A DNA stretch of 64,000 nt, taken from Gammaproteobacteria bacterium. GTDB taxonomy: Bacteria > Pseudomonadota > Gammaproteobacteria > SZUA-229. Position 1 is the first letter of the stretch; every line of letters begins with the position of its first letter. Made by a program: the position numbers and the translations under genes. The DNA is taken from contig JAOULX010000009.1 in assembly GCA_029881795.1 (NCBI GenBank), forward strand, positions 62,001-126,000, read 5' to 3'. This document shows, one piece after another, positions 27,985 to 36,991 of the stretch. Under the pieces are notes generated by a model. That model saw nothing but the letters and a program-made list of their open reading frames with translations. It did not search any database and had not been told where the DNA came from.

Positions 27985-28677
27985 TTATACTTTAGCTTTA
28001 GCTAACTCATCACGCATCTGGCCTACAACGGTGTTGTAAACATTAGCATCAGCATCGTTCTTGGCACCGAAGATAGCTGAACCCGCAACAAACATATCCG
28101 CACCGGCTTCAGCGATTTCACGGATGTTATCCACTTTAACGCCACCATCGATTTCAAGACGGATATCAAAACCACTTTCGTCGATCATCTTACGTGCCTG
28201 ACGACATTTGTTCAGTGTTTCCGGAATAAAACTCTGGCCACCAAAACCAGGGTTTACCGACATCAGTAAGATCACATCCACTTTATCCATCACATGCTTT
28301 AAGCAATCTAAAGGGGTAGCCGGGTTAAATACCAGACCTGACTTACAGCCACCTTCGCGGATCATTTGCAAAGTGCGGTCGATATGCTCAGAGGCTTCCG
28401 GGTGGAACGTAATATAGCTTGCACCGGCGTCAATAAAATCAGGAATAATACGATCAACCGGCTTTACCATCAGGTGCACGTCGATCTCAGCGGTGACGCC
28501 GTGTTTACGCAGCGCCTCACAAACCAGCGGACCGATGGTCAGATTAGGAACATAGTGATTATCCATCACGTCAAAATGAACAATATCAGCACCTGATGCG
28601 ATAACATCATCCACTTCCTGACCTAATTTAGCGAAGTCTGCTGATAAAATTGACGGGGCGATTTTATAATCTGCCAT
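27985..28677 (-). CDS. rpe: Ribulose-phosphate 3-epimerase
   Basis: 230 residues, a TIM-barrel metalloenzyme interconverting ribulose 5-phosphate and xylulose 5-phosphate. Signatures: [27 protein letters not shown] (metal His and catalytic Asp), [11 protein letters not shown], and [10 protein letters not shown]. It is the first gene of the rpe-gph-trp block. Confidence 0.97.
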   Translation of the reverse strand: MADYKIAPSILSADFAKLGQEVDDVIASGADIVHFDVMDNHYVPNLTIGPLVCEALRKHGVTAEIDVHLMVKPVDRIIPDFIDAGASYITFHPEASEHIDRTLQMIREGGCKSGLVFNPATPLDCLKHVMDKVDVILLMSVNPGFGGQSFIPETLNKCRQARKMIDESGFDIRLEIDGGVKVDNIREIAEAGADMFVAGSAIFGAKNDADANVYNTVVGQMRDELAKAKV

Positions 28678-28881
28678 GACCTTAACCTCAATATTGGTTT
28701 AAAAATGAGGCCACACTTTACCCGATTAACCGGCTTATTTCAGCTCAATTTACGCAAATTCCATAACTATTGCTGGTTTAGCGGTGAAATCGATTCAAAA
28801 TCAAACAGTTATTAATCTGCTTGTGATTAAATCTCAATCGTATATCCTCACTAAATTACTCAACTTTATTGGAGAAGATCC

Positions 28882-29334
28882 GTGTTTTTAGCTAAAACTC
28901 TGCACATTCTGGCTGCTGTCATCTGGGTCGGCGGCATGTTTTTCGCGTATATGGCGCTGCGCCCGGCTGCTGCCAGCTTACTGGAACCACCGCAACGCCT
29001 GTCGTTATGGGCTGATGTCTTTAGCCGGTTCTTTTTCTGGGTCTGGATCAGTATCCTGACGCTGCTGGTCAGCGGCTATTACATGATTTTTAGTCATTTT
29101 GGCGGGTTTGCCGGCTCCGGCATGCATATTCATCTGATGCACACCATGGGTCTGGTAATGATGATGATCTTTATGCACGTCTATTTTGCGCCTTATAAAC
29201 ACCTGAAAAAACTGGTTGCTGATAACAATTTCCCGGAAGCCGCTAAAAACCTCAACACTATCCGCAAACTGGTGGCTATTAATATGAGCATCGGTCTACT
29301 CACCTTTGTTGCTGCAGAAGCTATCTTGCTATAA
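28882..29334 (+). CDS. CopD-like integral membrane protein
   Basis: 150 residues with four predicted transmembrane helices. The pattern KTLHILAAVIWVGGMFFAYM and the histidines of HIHLMHTMG resemble the CopD/DUF4149-like group associated with copper or haem handling. The GTG start has GGAGA about 6 bp upstream. It precedes a c-type cytochrome on the same strand and could act in its maturation or electron transfer; this is inference. Confidence 0.75.
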   Translation: MFLAKTLHILAAVIWVGGMFFAYMALRPAAASLLEPPQRLSLWADVFSRFFFWVWISILTLLVSGYYMIFSHFGGFAGSGMHIHLMHTMGLVMMMIFMHVYFAPYKHLKKLVADNNFPEAAKNLNTIRKLVAINMSIGLLTFVAAEAILL

Positions 29335-29468
29335 GACGGATTCTTGAAAGCCCATAAAAAACCCTGATAGATAGAGCAAATAGATAAATTTACTTTAGAT
29401 ATTTGCTCTGTCACAATAGCCGGATATTTTTTATAACAAAAATCATTTTTTATCTGTGGAGGATAATC

Positions 29469-29777
29469 ATGAAACGTACTTTAGTATCGCTGGCTACTGT
29501 AGCCATCTTAGGCCTTTCTTCTACTGCTATCGCTGCCGGTGATGCCGCTGCAGGTAAAGTTAAAGCTGCCAGCTGCATGGGTTGTCATGGCGCACAGGGT
29601 ATCAGTGCTGTACCCACTTACCCGAATCTGGCCGGCCAAAAAGAGGCATACACTGCCAAGCAGTTACACGCTTTCAAAAACAAAACACGTAATGACCCGA
29701 CTATGAACGCAATGTCAGGCCCATTAAGCAACGCTGATATCGATAATCTGGCTGCTTATTACGCTAGCCTGAAGTAA
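29469..29777 (+). CDS. Class I c-type cytochrome (c553/c4-like), periplasmic
   Basis: 102 residues. The start is ATG at 29469, preceded by TGGAGGAT; a longer frame to 29403 is not needed. A signal peptide (about 1-22, ending IAA) precedes a single haem motif C36-M-G-C-H40, and the axial methionine is likely in MNAMSGPL. The small size and ALxxYxASL C-terminus fit a mono-haem electron shuttle. The ribosome-binding site matches 8 bases of the anti-SD segment of the small RNA at 10.7 kb. Confidence 0.93.
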   Translation: MKRTLVSLATVAILGLSSTAIAAGDAAAGKVKAASCMGCHGAQGISAVPTYPNLAGQKEAYTAKQLHAFKNKTRNDPTMNAMSGPLSNADIDNLAAYYASLK

Positions 29778-29813
29778 TTCAGTCTTTATCGTCGAATTTT
29801 TAGTTAACCGACG

Positions 29814-30815
29814 ATGCAGTCTGCTAAAAGCCCTGTCTGGCCTGTTGCTAGCAGGGCTTTTTTAGGCCTGTGCATACTGCTGAGCTCGTCTCATTTGGCT
29901 CATTCTGCCAGCCCTTTACAGACCCATGATCTTAATCCATTAACCCTGATTTATGGCTTGCCACTGGCCAGCCCTGCCAGATTGCCGGCAACTGATTCAT
30001 CGGTTTTTTCTGTTTCCCTCAATGCCAGCAATACCATCAACATTGAAGATGTTGGCACTGAAAGCCTTTATATCGACGGCGAAACCAAAGAGCTTAACCT
30101 TATCTATTTGTTCGCGCTTAGCCAGCGCAGCAGTCTGCGTTTAAGACTTCCGCTGATCAGCCATGAAGCCGGATCACTCGACAACTTTATTGATGACTTT
30201 CATCATGCATTTGGTTTTCCCGAAGGACTGCGCCCGCTTTATCAACAGGATCAGTTACTGTTTTTATACCAGCAGAACAATACCGAGCTTCTGCGGCTAG
30301 ACAGCGCCAATAATCATATCGGTGACATAACAGTCGATCTGGCTTACCAGCTATATGCTGATAACACACAATCAGCCAGCATCTGGAGCAGTCTTAAGTT
30401 ACCAACAGGTCAGGCTGCCGATCTTAGTGGCAGTGGTCAGGCCGATATAGCAGTCTGGTTTGCCCAGGAGTACCGCTTTAGAAATAACTGGTGGCGCTAT
30501 TATAATATTGGTCTGCTGCTAAGCGGTAAATCCGAAGTTTTAACCGAGCAACAAAAATCCGATGTTCTTTTTGCAACAGCCGGCATAGAATGGCAGCCCC
30601 TGCAACGGCTCGTACTGAATATTCAGCTGGATTTTCACAGTGCTTTTTATCAGAGCCAGACTGAATTTCTCGGCGACAGTATTCAACTCAGCTCTGGCGG
30701 ACATATAAAATTTGGCAATAATAAGCGCCTTGAGATTGTCGTGGTCGAGGATATACAGGTCGGTGCATCTCCGGACGTTACTTTCCAGCTTGGCTTTAGC
30801 CAGTCCTTTAATTAA
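29814..30815 (+). CDS. DUF3187 family putative outer-membrane protein
   Basis: 333 residues from the ATG at 29814. A hydrophobic signal segment (FLGLCILLSSSHLAHSA) precedes a beta-rich body with alternating aromatic strands and a terminal LGFSQSFN, fitting the DUF3187 outer-membrane family. The start is uncertain: there is no ribosome-binding site, and two hairpins, one terminator-like, cover codons 1-17. A non-ATG start near 29868 would still leave a short signal peptide. It may be expressed by read-through or translational control. Function unknown. Confidence 0.75.
   Translation: MQSAKSPVWPVASRAFLGLCILLSSSHLAHSASPLQTHDLNPLTLIYGLPLASPARLPATDSSVFSVSLNASNTINIEDVGTESLYIDGETKELNLIYLFALSQRSSLRLRLPLISHEAGSLDNFIDDFHHAFGFPEGLRPLYQQDQLLFLYQQNNTELLRLDSANNHIGDITVDLAYQLYADNTQSASIWSSLKLPTGQAADLSGSGQADIAVWFAQEYRFRNNWWRYYNIGLLLSGKSEVLTEQQKSDVLFATAGIEWQPLQRLVLNIQLDFHSAFYQSQTEFLGDSIQLSSGGHIKFGNNKRLEIVVVEDIQVGASPDVTFQLGFSQSFN
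29826..29863 (+). terminator. Terminator-like hairpin after the cytochrome gene, inside the annotated start of the next ORF
   Basis: AAAAGCCCTG (29826-29835) pairs with CAGGGCTTTT (29852-29861) and is followed by a T-run. It lies 50-85 bp past the cytochrome stop. A second inverted repeat, ATCGTCG/CGACGAT (29788-29815), covers the ATG at 29814. Confidence 0.75.
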
Positions 30816-30834
30816 AGATTTTAGAAACACTCTT

Positions 30835-32100
30835 ATGTACAGATTATTCCTACTCGCTTTATTATTATCAGCCATAACGCTTAATGTCTACGCTGCAGAA
30901 ATTCAGATTCCGCTAAGTTCTGGTACCGATATTCCCGTTAGCATATACAGCTCCGCCACAAAAAAAGCCGACAGTCTTTTATTATGGCTGCCCAGTGAGT
31001 ACGGATTGCATGGTAAGGAACAGTTAACTGCCCAAACACTGGCTGAAAAAGGCACAGAAGTCTGGATTGCCGATCTACACAGCGCATATTTTTCGGCACC
31101 TGGCAGGCGCAGTTATAACACTATCGAACTGCGTGATATAGTCGATCTGATTATCGCCAGCAGCGCGCAGGGCAAACGCGAAGTCACGCTGTTTGCCACC
31201 GGCCGTGCTGCAGCATTTGCCTTACTTGCCGCCAGAGAGCTGCAAACCAATACATCAACCAAAGACATTGTTAAAAGCGCCATACTGTTCCATCCGAACT
31301 TTTATACCAATACCTCAGAGGTCGGCAAGGACCTCGAGTACCTGCCCATCACCTATGCCAGCAATCTTGCTATCTACATCGCACAGCCGGCGTTATCCGG
31401 CAAAAGCTATCAGCTAGAGAGCTTGCAACAACATCTCCGTAAAGGCGGCAGCGATGTGATCACACAGGTTCTACCGGATGTGGCTGACGGCTTTAATGTG
31501 CGTAAAGCCGACAATCTGAGTGAAGAAAATCTTTATCAAAAAACGCCTTCAATAATCCGAAGCGCGATCAAACTGCTTAAATTGTATAAAAAACCCCGTA
31601 GTGCCCGCTTTTTACCGCCCCAGCAGGCTGCTGTTAGCACCTCGACCATGAACGCAGGACTGCAGCAATATCAAGGCACGATTTCAAATCCCTACTTAAA
31701 TTTCAGCGATCTGAGTGCTACCCGGCATACTTTTGAAAACCACCGAGGCGATGTTTTACTGCTCAATTTCTGGGCTAGCTGGTGCCCTCCCTGCGTTAAA
31801 GAACTGCCATCACTGAACAGACTGCAGAGCGAAATAAAGCATCCAAACTTCAAAATACTCGCGATTAACATTGGTGAAGAAGAGAATAAAGTTCAGGCAT
31901 TTCTGCGCCCGATGACAATTGATTTCCCGGTACTTACAGACCCTGAAGGTCTGTCTGTTCTGCCTTGGAAACTGGTTGCATTCCCCTCCAGTTTCGTAAT
32001 CGATAAAAAAGGCAATATACGTTACGGTTTATTCGGTGCGATCGAATGGGATAACCCGGAAGTAATCGGTATCATCCAGCACTTACTCAGCGAAGATTAA
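30835..32100 (+). CDS. Fusion of inactive alpha/beta-hydrolase-like domain and TlpA/ResA thioredoxin domain
   Basis: 421 residues from ATG at 30835. Signal peptide about 1-21 (ending VYAAE). Residues about 25-270 resemble an alpha/beta hydrolase, but the nucleophile elbow reads ATGRAAAF instead of GxSxG. Residues about 285-421 form a TlpA-type thioredoxin domain with C317-P-P-C320 (NFWASWCPPC) and the cis-Pro in VAFPSSF. It is probably a periplasmic thiol-disulfide reductase. It is 19 bp after DUF3187, suggesting a shared envelope role. Confidence 0.85.
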   Translation: MYRLFLLALLLSAITLNVYAAEIQIPLSSGTDIPVSIYSSATKKADSLLLWLPSEYGLHGKEQLTAQTLAEKGTEVWIADLHSAYFSAPGRRSYNTIELRDIVDLIIASSAQGKREVTLFATGRAAAFALLAARELQTNTSTKDIVKSAILFHPNFYTNTSEVGKDLEYLPITYASNLAIYIAQPALSGKSYQLESLQQHLRKGGSDVITQVLPDVADGFNVRKADNLSEENLYQKTPSIIRSAIKLLKLYKKPRSARFLPPQQAAVSTSTMNAGLQQYQGTISNPYLNFSDLSATRHTFENHRGDVLLLNFWASWCPPCVKELPSLNRLQSEIKHPNFKILAINIGEEENKVQAFLRPMTIDFPVLTDPEGLSVLPWKLVAFPSSFVIDKKGNIRYGLFGAIEWDNPEVIGIIQHLLSED

Positions 32101-33549
32101 TTCATTATTGCTTAGCTGACTATAGACCGTTTTATTTCTGCCAGACGCCTTGGCTTCATATAAGGCCTTATCAGCTCGATCCAACAATGCCTGTGGACTG
32201 TTTGTACAATCCGGAATAACAGATGCAACCCCAATACTGAAGGTTACATAAGGCTGGGTCGGTGACATTGCATGCTCAAGCTGGTTTTCTTTTAACGACT
32301 CGTGCGCCTTCGACAACAGCTCTTGTGGATTTTCTGCACTACTGTCATTTAACACCACGCAAAATTCCTCACCACCAAAACGTGCTGCAAAATCATTTTT
32401 ACGCTGGAAAACTTTTTTTATTATTCTCGCTACACGCTGCAAACACTGGTCGCCCTGCAAGTGACCATAATTGTCATTATAAAGCTTGAAATGGTCAATA
32501 TCGATAAGACAAACCGTCATTACTTTTTTGTCACGCATGGCACGTGACCATTCTTTATCCAGCTGTTTTCCGAGATAATCTTTATTATATAAACCGGTAA
32601 GCGTATCAACCAACAGCAATGCTTTTAGCTCTTTGTTTAACTCATGAATCTTCTTACTCTTCTTCAGAATATTTGAAACTATCAGATACCTGACAACAAC
32701 CAGCAACAAGGTAAAGATAAAAAATATAATGACATTCTGATTGATTAGTTTTCTGCTGAACTCAGTCAGCAAATCATTATTAACAATATCGACAACATAC
32801 CAGTGGGAGTCTTGGATTTTTGTGCGTGATAAAATACGCGACATTTCATCATCGGTAAGACGGAAATCAGTCCTTGCTTCTATAGCATTCCGGCCACCTG
32901 ACTCACCGATTTCAATCAGATACCTCGGTGTTTCTCTTATCAGTATCAACTGATGACCTTCAGGTGAAGAATACTGCAAGGCCTTCTGTAATTCCCCCAG
33001 TCCGAAACTGGCGAAAAAGATATAATCGTGTCCTTTTATTTCAAATTTATGCAGGATGTCATAATGATAAAGAATGTGATTGGGGTGAACTCTTAGTGAG
33101 TGCTGACCGGTTTCTGCGTAGGCTTTAATATCATTGAGACAAACATTGCCGGTAAAGCCATCAAAATCTGTTATTAATAATTCATTTGTATCATTTGTTA
33201 CATTGATCGTAAACAAACCCTGCATGTATCTTGCTAATTTGTTTTTTATCAGAACATACAAATTATCGTTCTCCGGCTGGTTTACCAGAAAACGGATCAT
33301 TTCAATATTATCTTCAACAAACAAAGCCACGAATTGTCTGCGATTCCTGATGACATTTTCAACCGCTTGTTGTGCATTCAACGTGGCTTTTTCTGCCAAA
33401 TAGGTCTGATTAGCAAGAAAACTGTTTTGACGTTCGATGGTTGACCAGAACATGATTGCGGCAAATATAATAAACACAGACAGAAACATAATGCTCACAG
33501 GAGGCGACTTCTGAAACTGATTTATCATTTTTTTTAATGCTAGCAACAT
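32083..33549 (-). CDS. Membrane diguanylate cyclase with periplasmic sensor
   Basis: About 488 residues from ATG at 33549, which has GAGG upstream; ATG at 33573 is an alternative without one. Two membrane helices flank an extracytoplasmic sensor of about 230 residues (Cache/CHASE-like). The GGDEF domain follows, with active RFGGEEF near residue 390 and the inhibitory I-site RKND five residues before it. It makes c-di-GMP and is likely product-inhibited. Its 3' end overlaps the convergent TlpA-fusion gene by 18 bp. Confidence 0.9.
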   Translation of the reverse strand: MLLALKKMINQFQKSPPVSIMFLSVFIIFAAIMFWSTIERQNSFLANQTYLAEKATLNAQQAVENVIRNRRQFVALFVEDNIEMIRFLVNQPENDNLYVLIKNKLARYMQGLFTINVTNDTNELLITDFDGFTGNVCLNDIKAYAETGQHSLRVHPNHILYHYDILHKFEIKGHDYIFFASFGLGELQKALQYSSPEGHQLILIRETPRYLIEIGESGGRNAIEARTDFRLTDDEMSRILSRTKIQDSHWYVVDIVNNDLLTEFSRKLINQNVIIFFIFTLLLVVVRYLIVSNILKKSKKIHELNKELKALLLVDTLTGLYNKDYLGKQLDKEWSRAMRDKKVMTVCLIDIDHFKLYNDNYGHLQGDQCLQRVARIIKKVFQRKNDFAARFGGEEFCVVLNDSSAENPQELLSKAHESLKENQLEHAMSPTQPYVTFSIGVASVIPDCTNSPQALLDRADKALYEAKASGRNKTVYSQLSNNELIFAE

Positions 33550-33732
33550 CCAAGTCTGCCTCAGTAAAAACATGCCACATCATACGATAAAAACATGTCC
33601 AAAGATTGGCCATGATAAAGTAATTTAATAAGCAACGGCATAATTATTTAATTAAATTTATTCATTCACCGCATTAATATAAGAACTCACTAACCTACTT
33701 ATACCATGCCGTAACGACTCCACGTCCAAGGC

Positions 33733-34815
33733 TTAAAATAAGTCGCGCTGAATCATTGGCCTGTTTTGTTCGCTCTGTAACGAACAAAAGTTTGAAACAG
33801 AAATACCAAGCAACCTCACTTTTCTGTTGTTCACCTCTGTTTTTATCAGCAACGCCTCGACAACAGCCAGCAAATCAGTTGCTTCTTTTATCGCGATCGA
33901 CAGCGTTTTACTGCGAGTAATTTGTTCAAAATTATCGTACTTAACTTTTAACGTGACCGTATAGCCATTAAGATCTTCTCGGCTAAGCGACTCTGCCACA
34001 TCAGCTGCCAGCAGTTTCAGAGACTTTACCATATCACCTATTGCATCAAGGTCTTTCTCAAATGTCGTTTCTGAACCCAGTGATTTTCTCTGCCGATGAC
34101 TGACTACAGGACGCTTGTCTATGCCACGACAAATATCGTAATAATACTCAGCCGACTTGCCAAAATAATCACGACACTGTTGCAGCGACAATTTTTTCAG
34201 ATCCGCCCCCTGATAGATTCCCAGTGATTTCATTTTCACCTCTGTTGCCTTACCGACGCCGTAAAATTTGCCGATCGGCAAGCCCGAGATAAATGCTTCG
34301 CCCTGCTCTGGCGTGATCACCGTAATACCATCCGGTTTATTCATGTCGGATGCTATCTTGGCCAAAAATTTATTGTATGAGACACCGGCAGATGCGGTTA
34401 ACTGCGTCCGCATCAGTATTTTTTCTTTAATGTCTCTGGCGATCAATGTTGCTGAGCCAGCAAACAAGCTATTTTGTGTCAGATCCAGATAGGCTTCATC
34501 CAGCGACAAGGGTTCAACTAGGTCGGTATACTGAGAAAATATCGAACGAATTATTTGAGATGTTTCTTTATAGGCTTCAAAACGGGGCTTAACAACAATC
34601 GCCTGTGGACAAAGCTTGTATGCTTTTGATGACGGCATTGCGGAGCGAACACCAAATGCCCTGGCTTCATAACTGCAGGTAGCAACCACGCTGCGCTTAT
34701 CCGGATCACCACCAACAATCAAAGGCTTGCCCTGATATTCAGGAAAGTCTCTCTGCTCTACTGCTGCAAAAAACGCATCCATATCAATATGAATAATTTT
34801 TCGCTGCAACGCCAT
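33733..34815 (-). CDS. dinB: DNA polymerase IV
   Basis: 360 residues, Y-family translesion polymerase. Catalytic acids are D11 in HIDMDAFFAAVE and the SLDEAYLD pair. The C-terminal RDLF may serve as the beta-clamp motif. It is next to dusA on the same strand, 12 bp apart. No LexA box was searched for computationally, and none is obvious by eye. Confidence 0.96.
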   Translation of the reverse strand: MALQRKIIHIDMDAFFAAVEQRDFPEYQGKPLIVGGDPDKRSVVATCSYEARAFGVRSAMPSSKAYKLCPQAIVVKPRFEAYKETSQIIRSIFSQYTDLVEPLSLDEAYLDLTQNSLFAGSATLIARDIKEKILMRTQLTASAGVSYNKFLAKIASDMNKPDGITVITPEQGEAFISGLPIGKFYGVGKATEVKMKSLGIYQGADLKKLSLQQCRDYFGKSAEYYYDICRGIDKRPVVSHRQRKSLGSETTFEKDLDAIGDMVKSLKLLAADVAESLSREDLNGYTVTLKVKYDNFEQITRSKTLSIAIKEATDLLAVVEALLIKTEVNNRKVRLLGISVSNFCSLQSEQNRPMIQRDLF

Positions 34816-34827
34816 CAGTTTTTCGCT

Positions 34828-35823
34828 TCAGCTTTGACTTGTAACAACACTAAGCGGGCAATCATCAACCAGTGTCAGCGCCTGCTGCAGTACTTCAATA
34901 CCTGCGTCACTCTTGCAGGCGTTTTCACTGAGGTATCTTTTCCAGGCTTTCGTTCCTTTGACGCCCTGAAAAATACCCAGCATGTGACGAACTATTGAAT
35001 GTAAACGCAGGCCTTTTTTCATTTCACTTTCAATATAGGGAAACATACTCTCAACAATCTGATGGCGTGACAGAATCTCATGATCATCATCAAATATAAA
35101 CTTATCAACCGATGCCAGAAAATATGGATTGTGATAGGCTTCACGCCCTATCATCACGCCATCAACCCGTTGTAAATGTGAACTAACCTCGTCCAGCGTT
35201 TTAATGCCGCCATTGATACTGATACGACACTGCGGAAACAACTCTTTAATTTTATAAACGACATCATACCTTAATGGCGGTATGCTTCTGTTTTCTTTCG
35301 GGCTTAAGCCCTGCAAAATAGCTTTTCGAGCATGAATGATAAAATCATTACAACCGGCTAAGTGCAGCGTGCCGATAAAATGCACCAGCTCTTCAAATGA
35401 ATCCTGCTCATCAATACCGATTCGTGTTTTTGCAGAAACCGTCAAACTAGCAGCCTGCTTCATCGCATCAATACACTCGGCGACACTGTCCGGCACTGCC
35501 ATCATACAGGCACCAAAGCTGCCATTTTGTACCCGATTACTCGGACACCCAAGATTCAGGTTAACCTCATCATAGCCATAATCAGCTGCAATTTTGGTGC
35601 ATTCAGCAAGCTGTGCAGGATCGCTACCGCCCAGCTGCAATGCAAGCGGGTGCTCCTGCTGGTTGTACTGCAGATAACGATCACGCTCGCCAAAGATAAT
35701 AGCGCCAGTTGTCACCATTTCGGTATAAAGCAGTGCATGATGACTAATCAGGCGCAAGAAATACCGCTCATGACGATCGGTCCAGTCAAGCATCGGGGCG
35801 ACACTAACAACGCTGTTTAACAT
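34828..35823 (-). CDS. dusA: tRNA-dihydrouridine(20/20a) synthase
   Basis: 331 residues, an FMN-dependent TIM barrel reducing U20/U20a in the D-loop. VAPMLDWTDRHERYF, LGCPSNRVQNGSFGACMM (catalytic Cys) and ARKAILQGLSPKENR are DusA-specific features. Likely cotranscribed with dinB. Confidence 0.95.
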   Translation of the reverse strand: MLNSVVSVAPMLDWTDRHERYFLRLISHHALLYTEMVTTGAIIFGERDRYLQYNQQEHPLALQLGGSDPAQLAECTKIAADYGYDEVNLNLGCPSNRVQNGSFGACMMAVPDSVAECIDAMKQAASLTVSAKTRIGIDEQDSFEELVHFIGTLHLAGCNDFIIHARKAILQGLSPKENRSIPPLRYDVVYKIKELFPQCRISINGGIKTLDEVSSHLQRVDGVMIGREAYHNPYFLASVDKFIFDDDHEILSRHQIVESMFPYIESEMKKGLRLHSIVRHMLGIFQGVKGTKAWKRYLSENACKSDAGIEVLQQALTLVDDCPLSVVTSQS

Positions 35824-35944
35824 AGTAAAGGCAGGGGATTTTTTATCGGCCGGTAATAGTATGATAAATCACCGGAAAAAGATATTCGCAGTTCATCAGG
35901 AAGCAATGTCCCGACTGAACTGCTTGGTGACAGGATTTTATGCC

Positions 35945-36118
35945 TCAGGCATCCGCTTCGCGGCGGTCTTCATTTTTCCTGCGCTCAGTTTCTGTTACCT
36001 GTTTCATGCTGTCTTCACAGTCTTGCTTGCGCCGGTCATTTTTTGATTTACGTTCTTCAAGCTCATCCTCAATCAAACCCATCATCAAATCAGGATCAAT
36101 CTTTTCTTCGCTACTCAT
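35945..36118 (-). CDS. Small highly charged protein (57 aa), unrecognised
   Basis: ATG at 36118 to TGA at 35945, with GAGGAAAC as a good ribosome-binding site 4-11 bp upstream. The peptide starts MSSEEKIDPDLMMGLIED and continues as one Lys/Arg/Glu-rich helix-forming stretch ending RREADA, with one cysteine. No family is recognised. It could be a small regulatory or nucleic-acid-associated protein. It lies upstream of dusA on the same strand, 120 bp away. The plus-strand frame over it is serine-rich and is a shadow. Confidence 0.65.
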   Translation of the reverse strand: MSSEEKIDPDLMMGLIEDELEERKSKNDRRKQDCEDSMKQVTETERRKNEDRREADA

Positions 36119-36425
36119 TTTTGTTTCCTCTACGAATTTCTACTGTCTGTGTTCGGTTGCCACGCCGCAACAAAGCGTTCTAGCTAGTATATAGATCAGT
36201 TCCGCACAAAATTCCATTCAGACCCGTGAATAATTAGGCGGAATAATCAGCTCGCCCCATTCTCAGCGGTATTATCGGCAGGCAGCACACTGGTGACATC
36301 AGCTTTAAATATTTAAACACCGTGTTAAGTACATTGCAAAATGCAGCGGCCGCTTTCTGATCAATGGCAGCTACCAGTTGTCGGACCCGTCCATCTAGCG
36401 TCCGTTGACGAAATTTCTGCTGTGT
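36119..36425. other. Non-coding stretch, possible repeat relic
   Basis: No gene supported. Contains the 12-mer AAAATGCAGCGG at 36338-36349 followed by CCGCTTTCTG; the same 12-mer occurs at 44381-44392 in another intergenic region. It may be a fragment of a dispersed element; nothing more can be said. Confidence 0.35.
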
Positions 36426-36812
36426 TTATTTTATAATTTGTCCGAAGGCGATTTCATAACCGTCAATATCTTTAACACCAAACTCTTTAACACCGTAATT
36501 AGCCAGTTTCAGGCCATAATCTATCATCACGCCACGCTGATCCATCTCTACATATAGCGCTTCAATATTATCCACCCAGAAATAGGCATCCCACATATCG
36601 GCAATCACTTTTTTATTAGCGGAAACGTTTTCAGAGTCACTTGACTGACTCAACATTAAATGATGATTATCGCGCCCGGCAATACAGAACTCAATCGGTT
36701 CACCCAGCAAAGTGCAGTCAAAGCCCATCTTGTCACGGTAATAATCAGCCGCTGCATGCACATCTTTTACCAGGAATATCTGTGCGCTCCCTGTTATTTT
36801 GGCTTTATTCAT
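36426..36812 (-). CDS. VOC family protein (glyoxalase/bleomycin-resistance fold)
   Basis: 128 residues. The N-terminal module AQIFLVKDVHAAADYYRDKMGF and the C-terminal module ending DIDGYEIAFGQ match the two halves of the VOC fold. The E in YEIAFGQ is in the usual place of the last metal ligand, while the usual first His is replaced by Gln (SAQIF). It may be a binding or resistance-like protein rather than an enzyme. Confidence 0.78.
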   Translation of the reverse strand: MNKAKITGSAQIFLVKDVHAAADYYRDKMGFDCTLLGEPIEFCIAGRDNHHLMLSQSSDSENVSANKKVIADMWDAYFWVDNIEALYVEMDQRGVMIDYGLKLANYGVKEFGVKDIDGYEIAFGQIIK

Positions 36813-36921
36813 ACCTGAATCTTGTCAGCTTTTGCGTCGTTATAGTTTTATCTTTGTTGTTGTATTATTCAGTTACTTTAATCATTTCGTACGCTTCTGC
36901 CAAGCATTCATTTATCGCAGA

Positions 36922-36956
36922 TAAAAAAGCCCCTGTAAGCTGCTTACAGGGGCTGC
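36922..36956 (-). terminator. Intrinsic terminator of the TPR gene
   Basis: AGCCCCTGTAAG (36928-36939) and CTTACAGGGGCT (36943-36954) form a 12-bp stem with a 3-base loop; the adjacent A-run gives U-run on the minus strand. It is 37 bp after the TPR gene stop. Confidence 0.92.
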
Positions 36957-36991
36957 TGTTTGTGAAGTCTTAGCTGCCGGAAAATTTTAAC

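Noticed and set aside
35940-36194. Plus-strand serine-rich ORF
   Set aside because: Antisense shadow of the 57-residue minus-strand gene that has a good ribosome-binding site.
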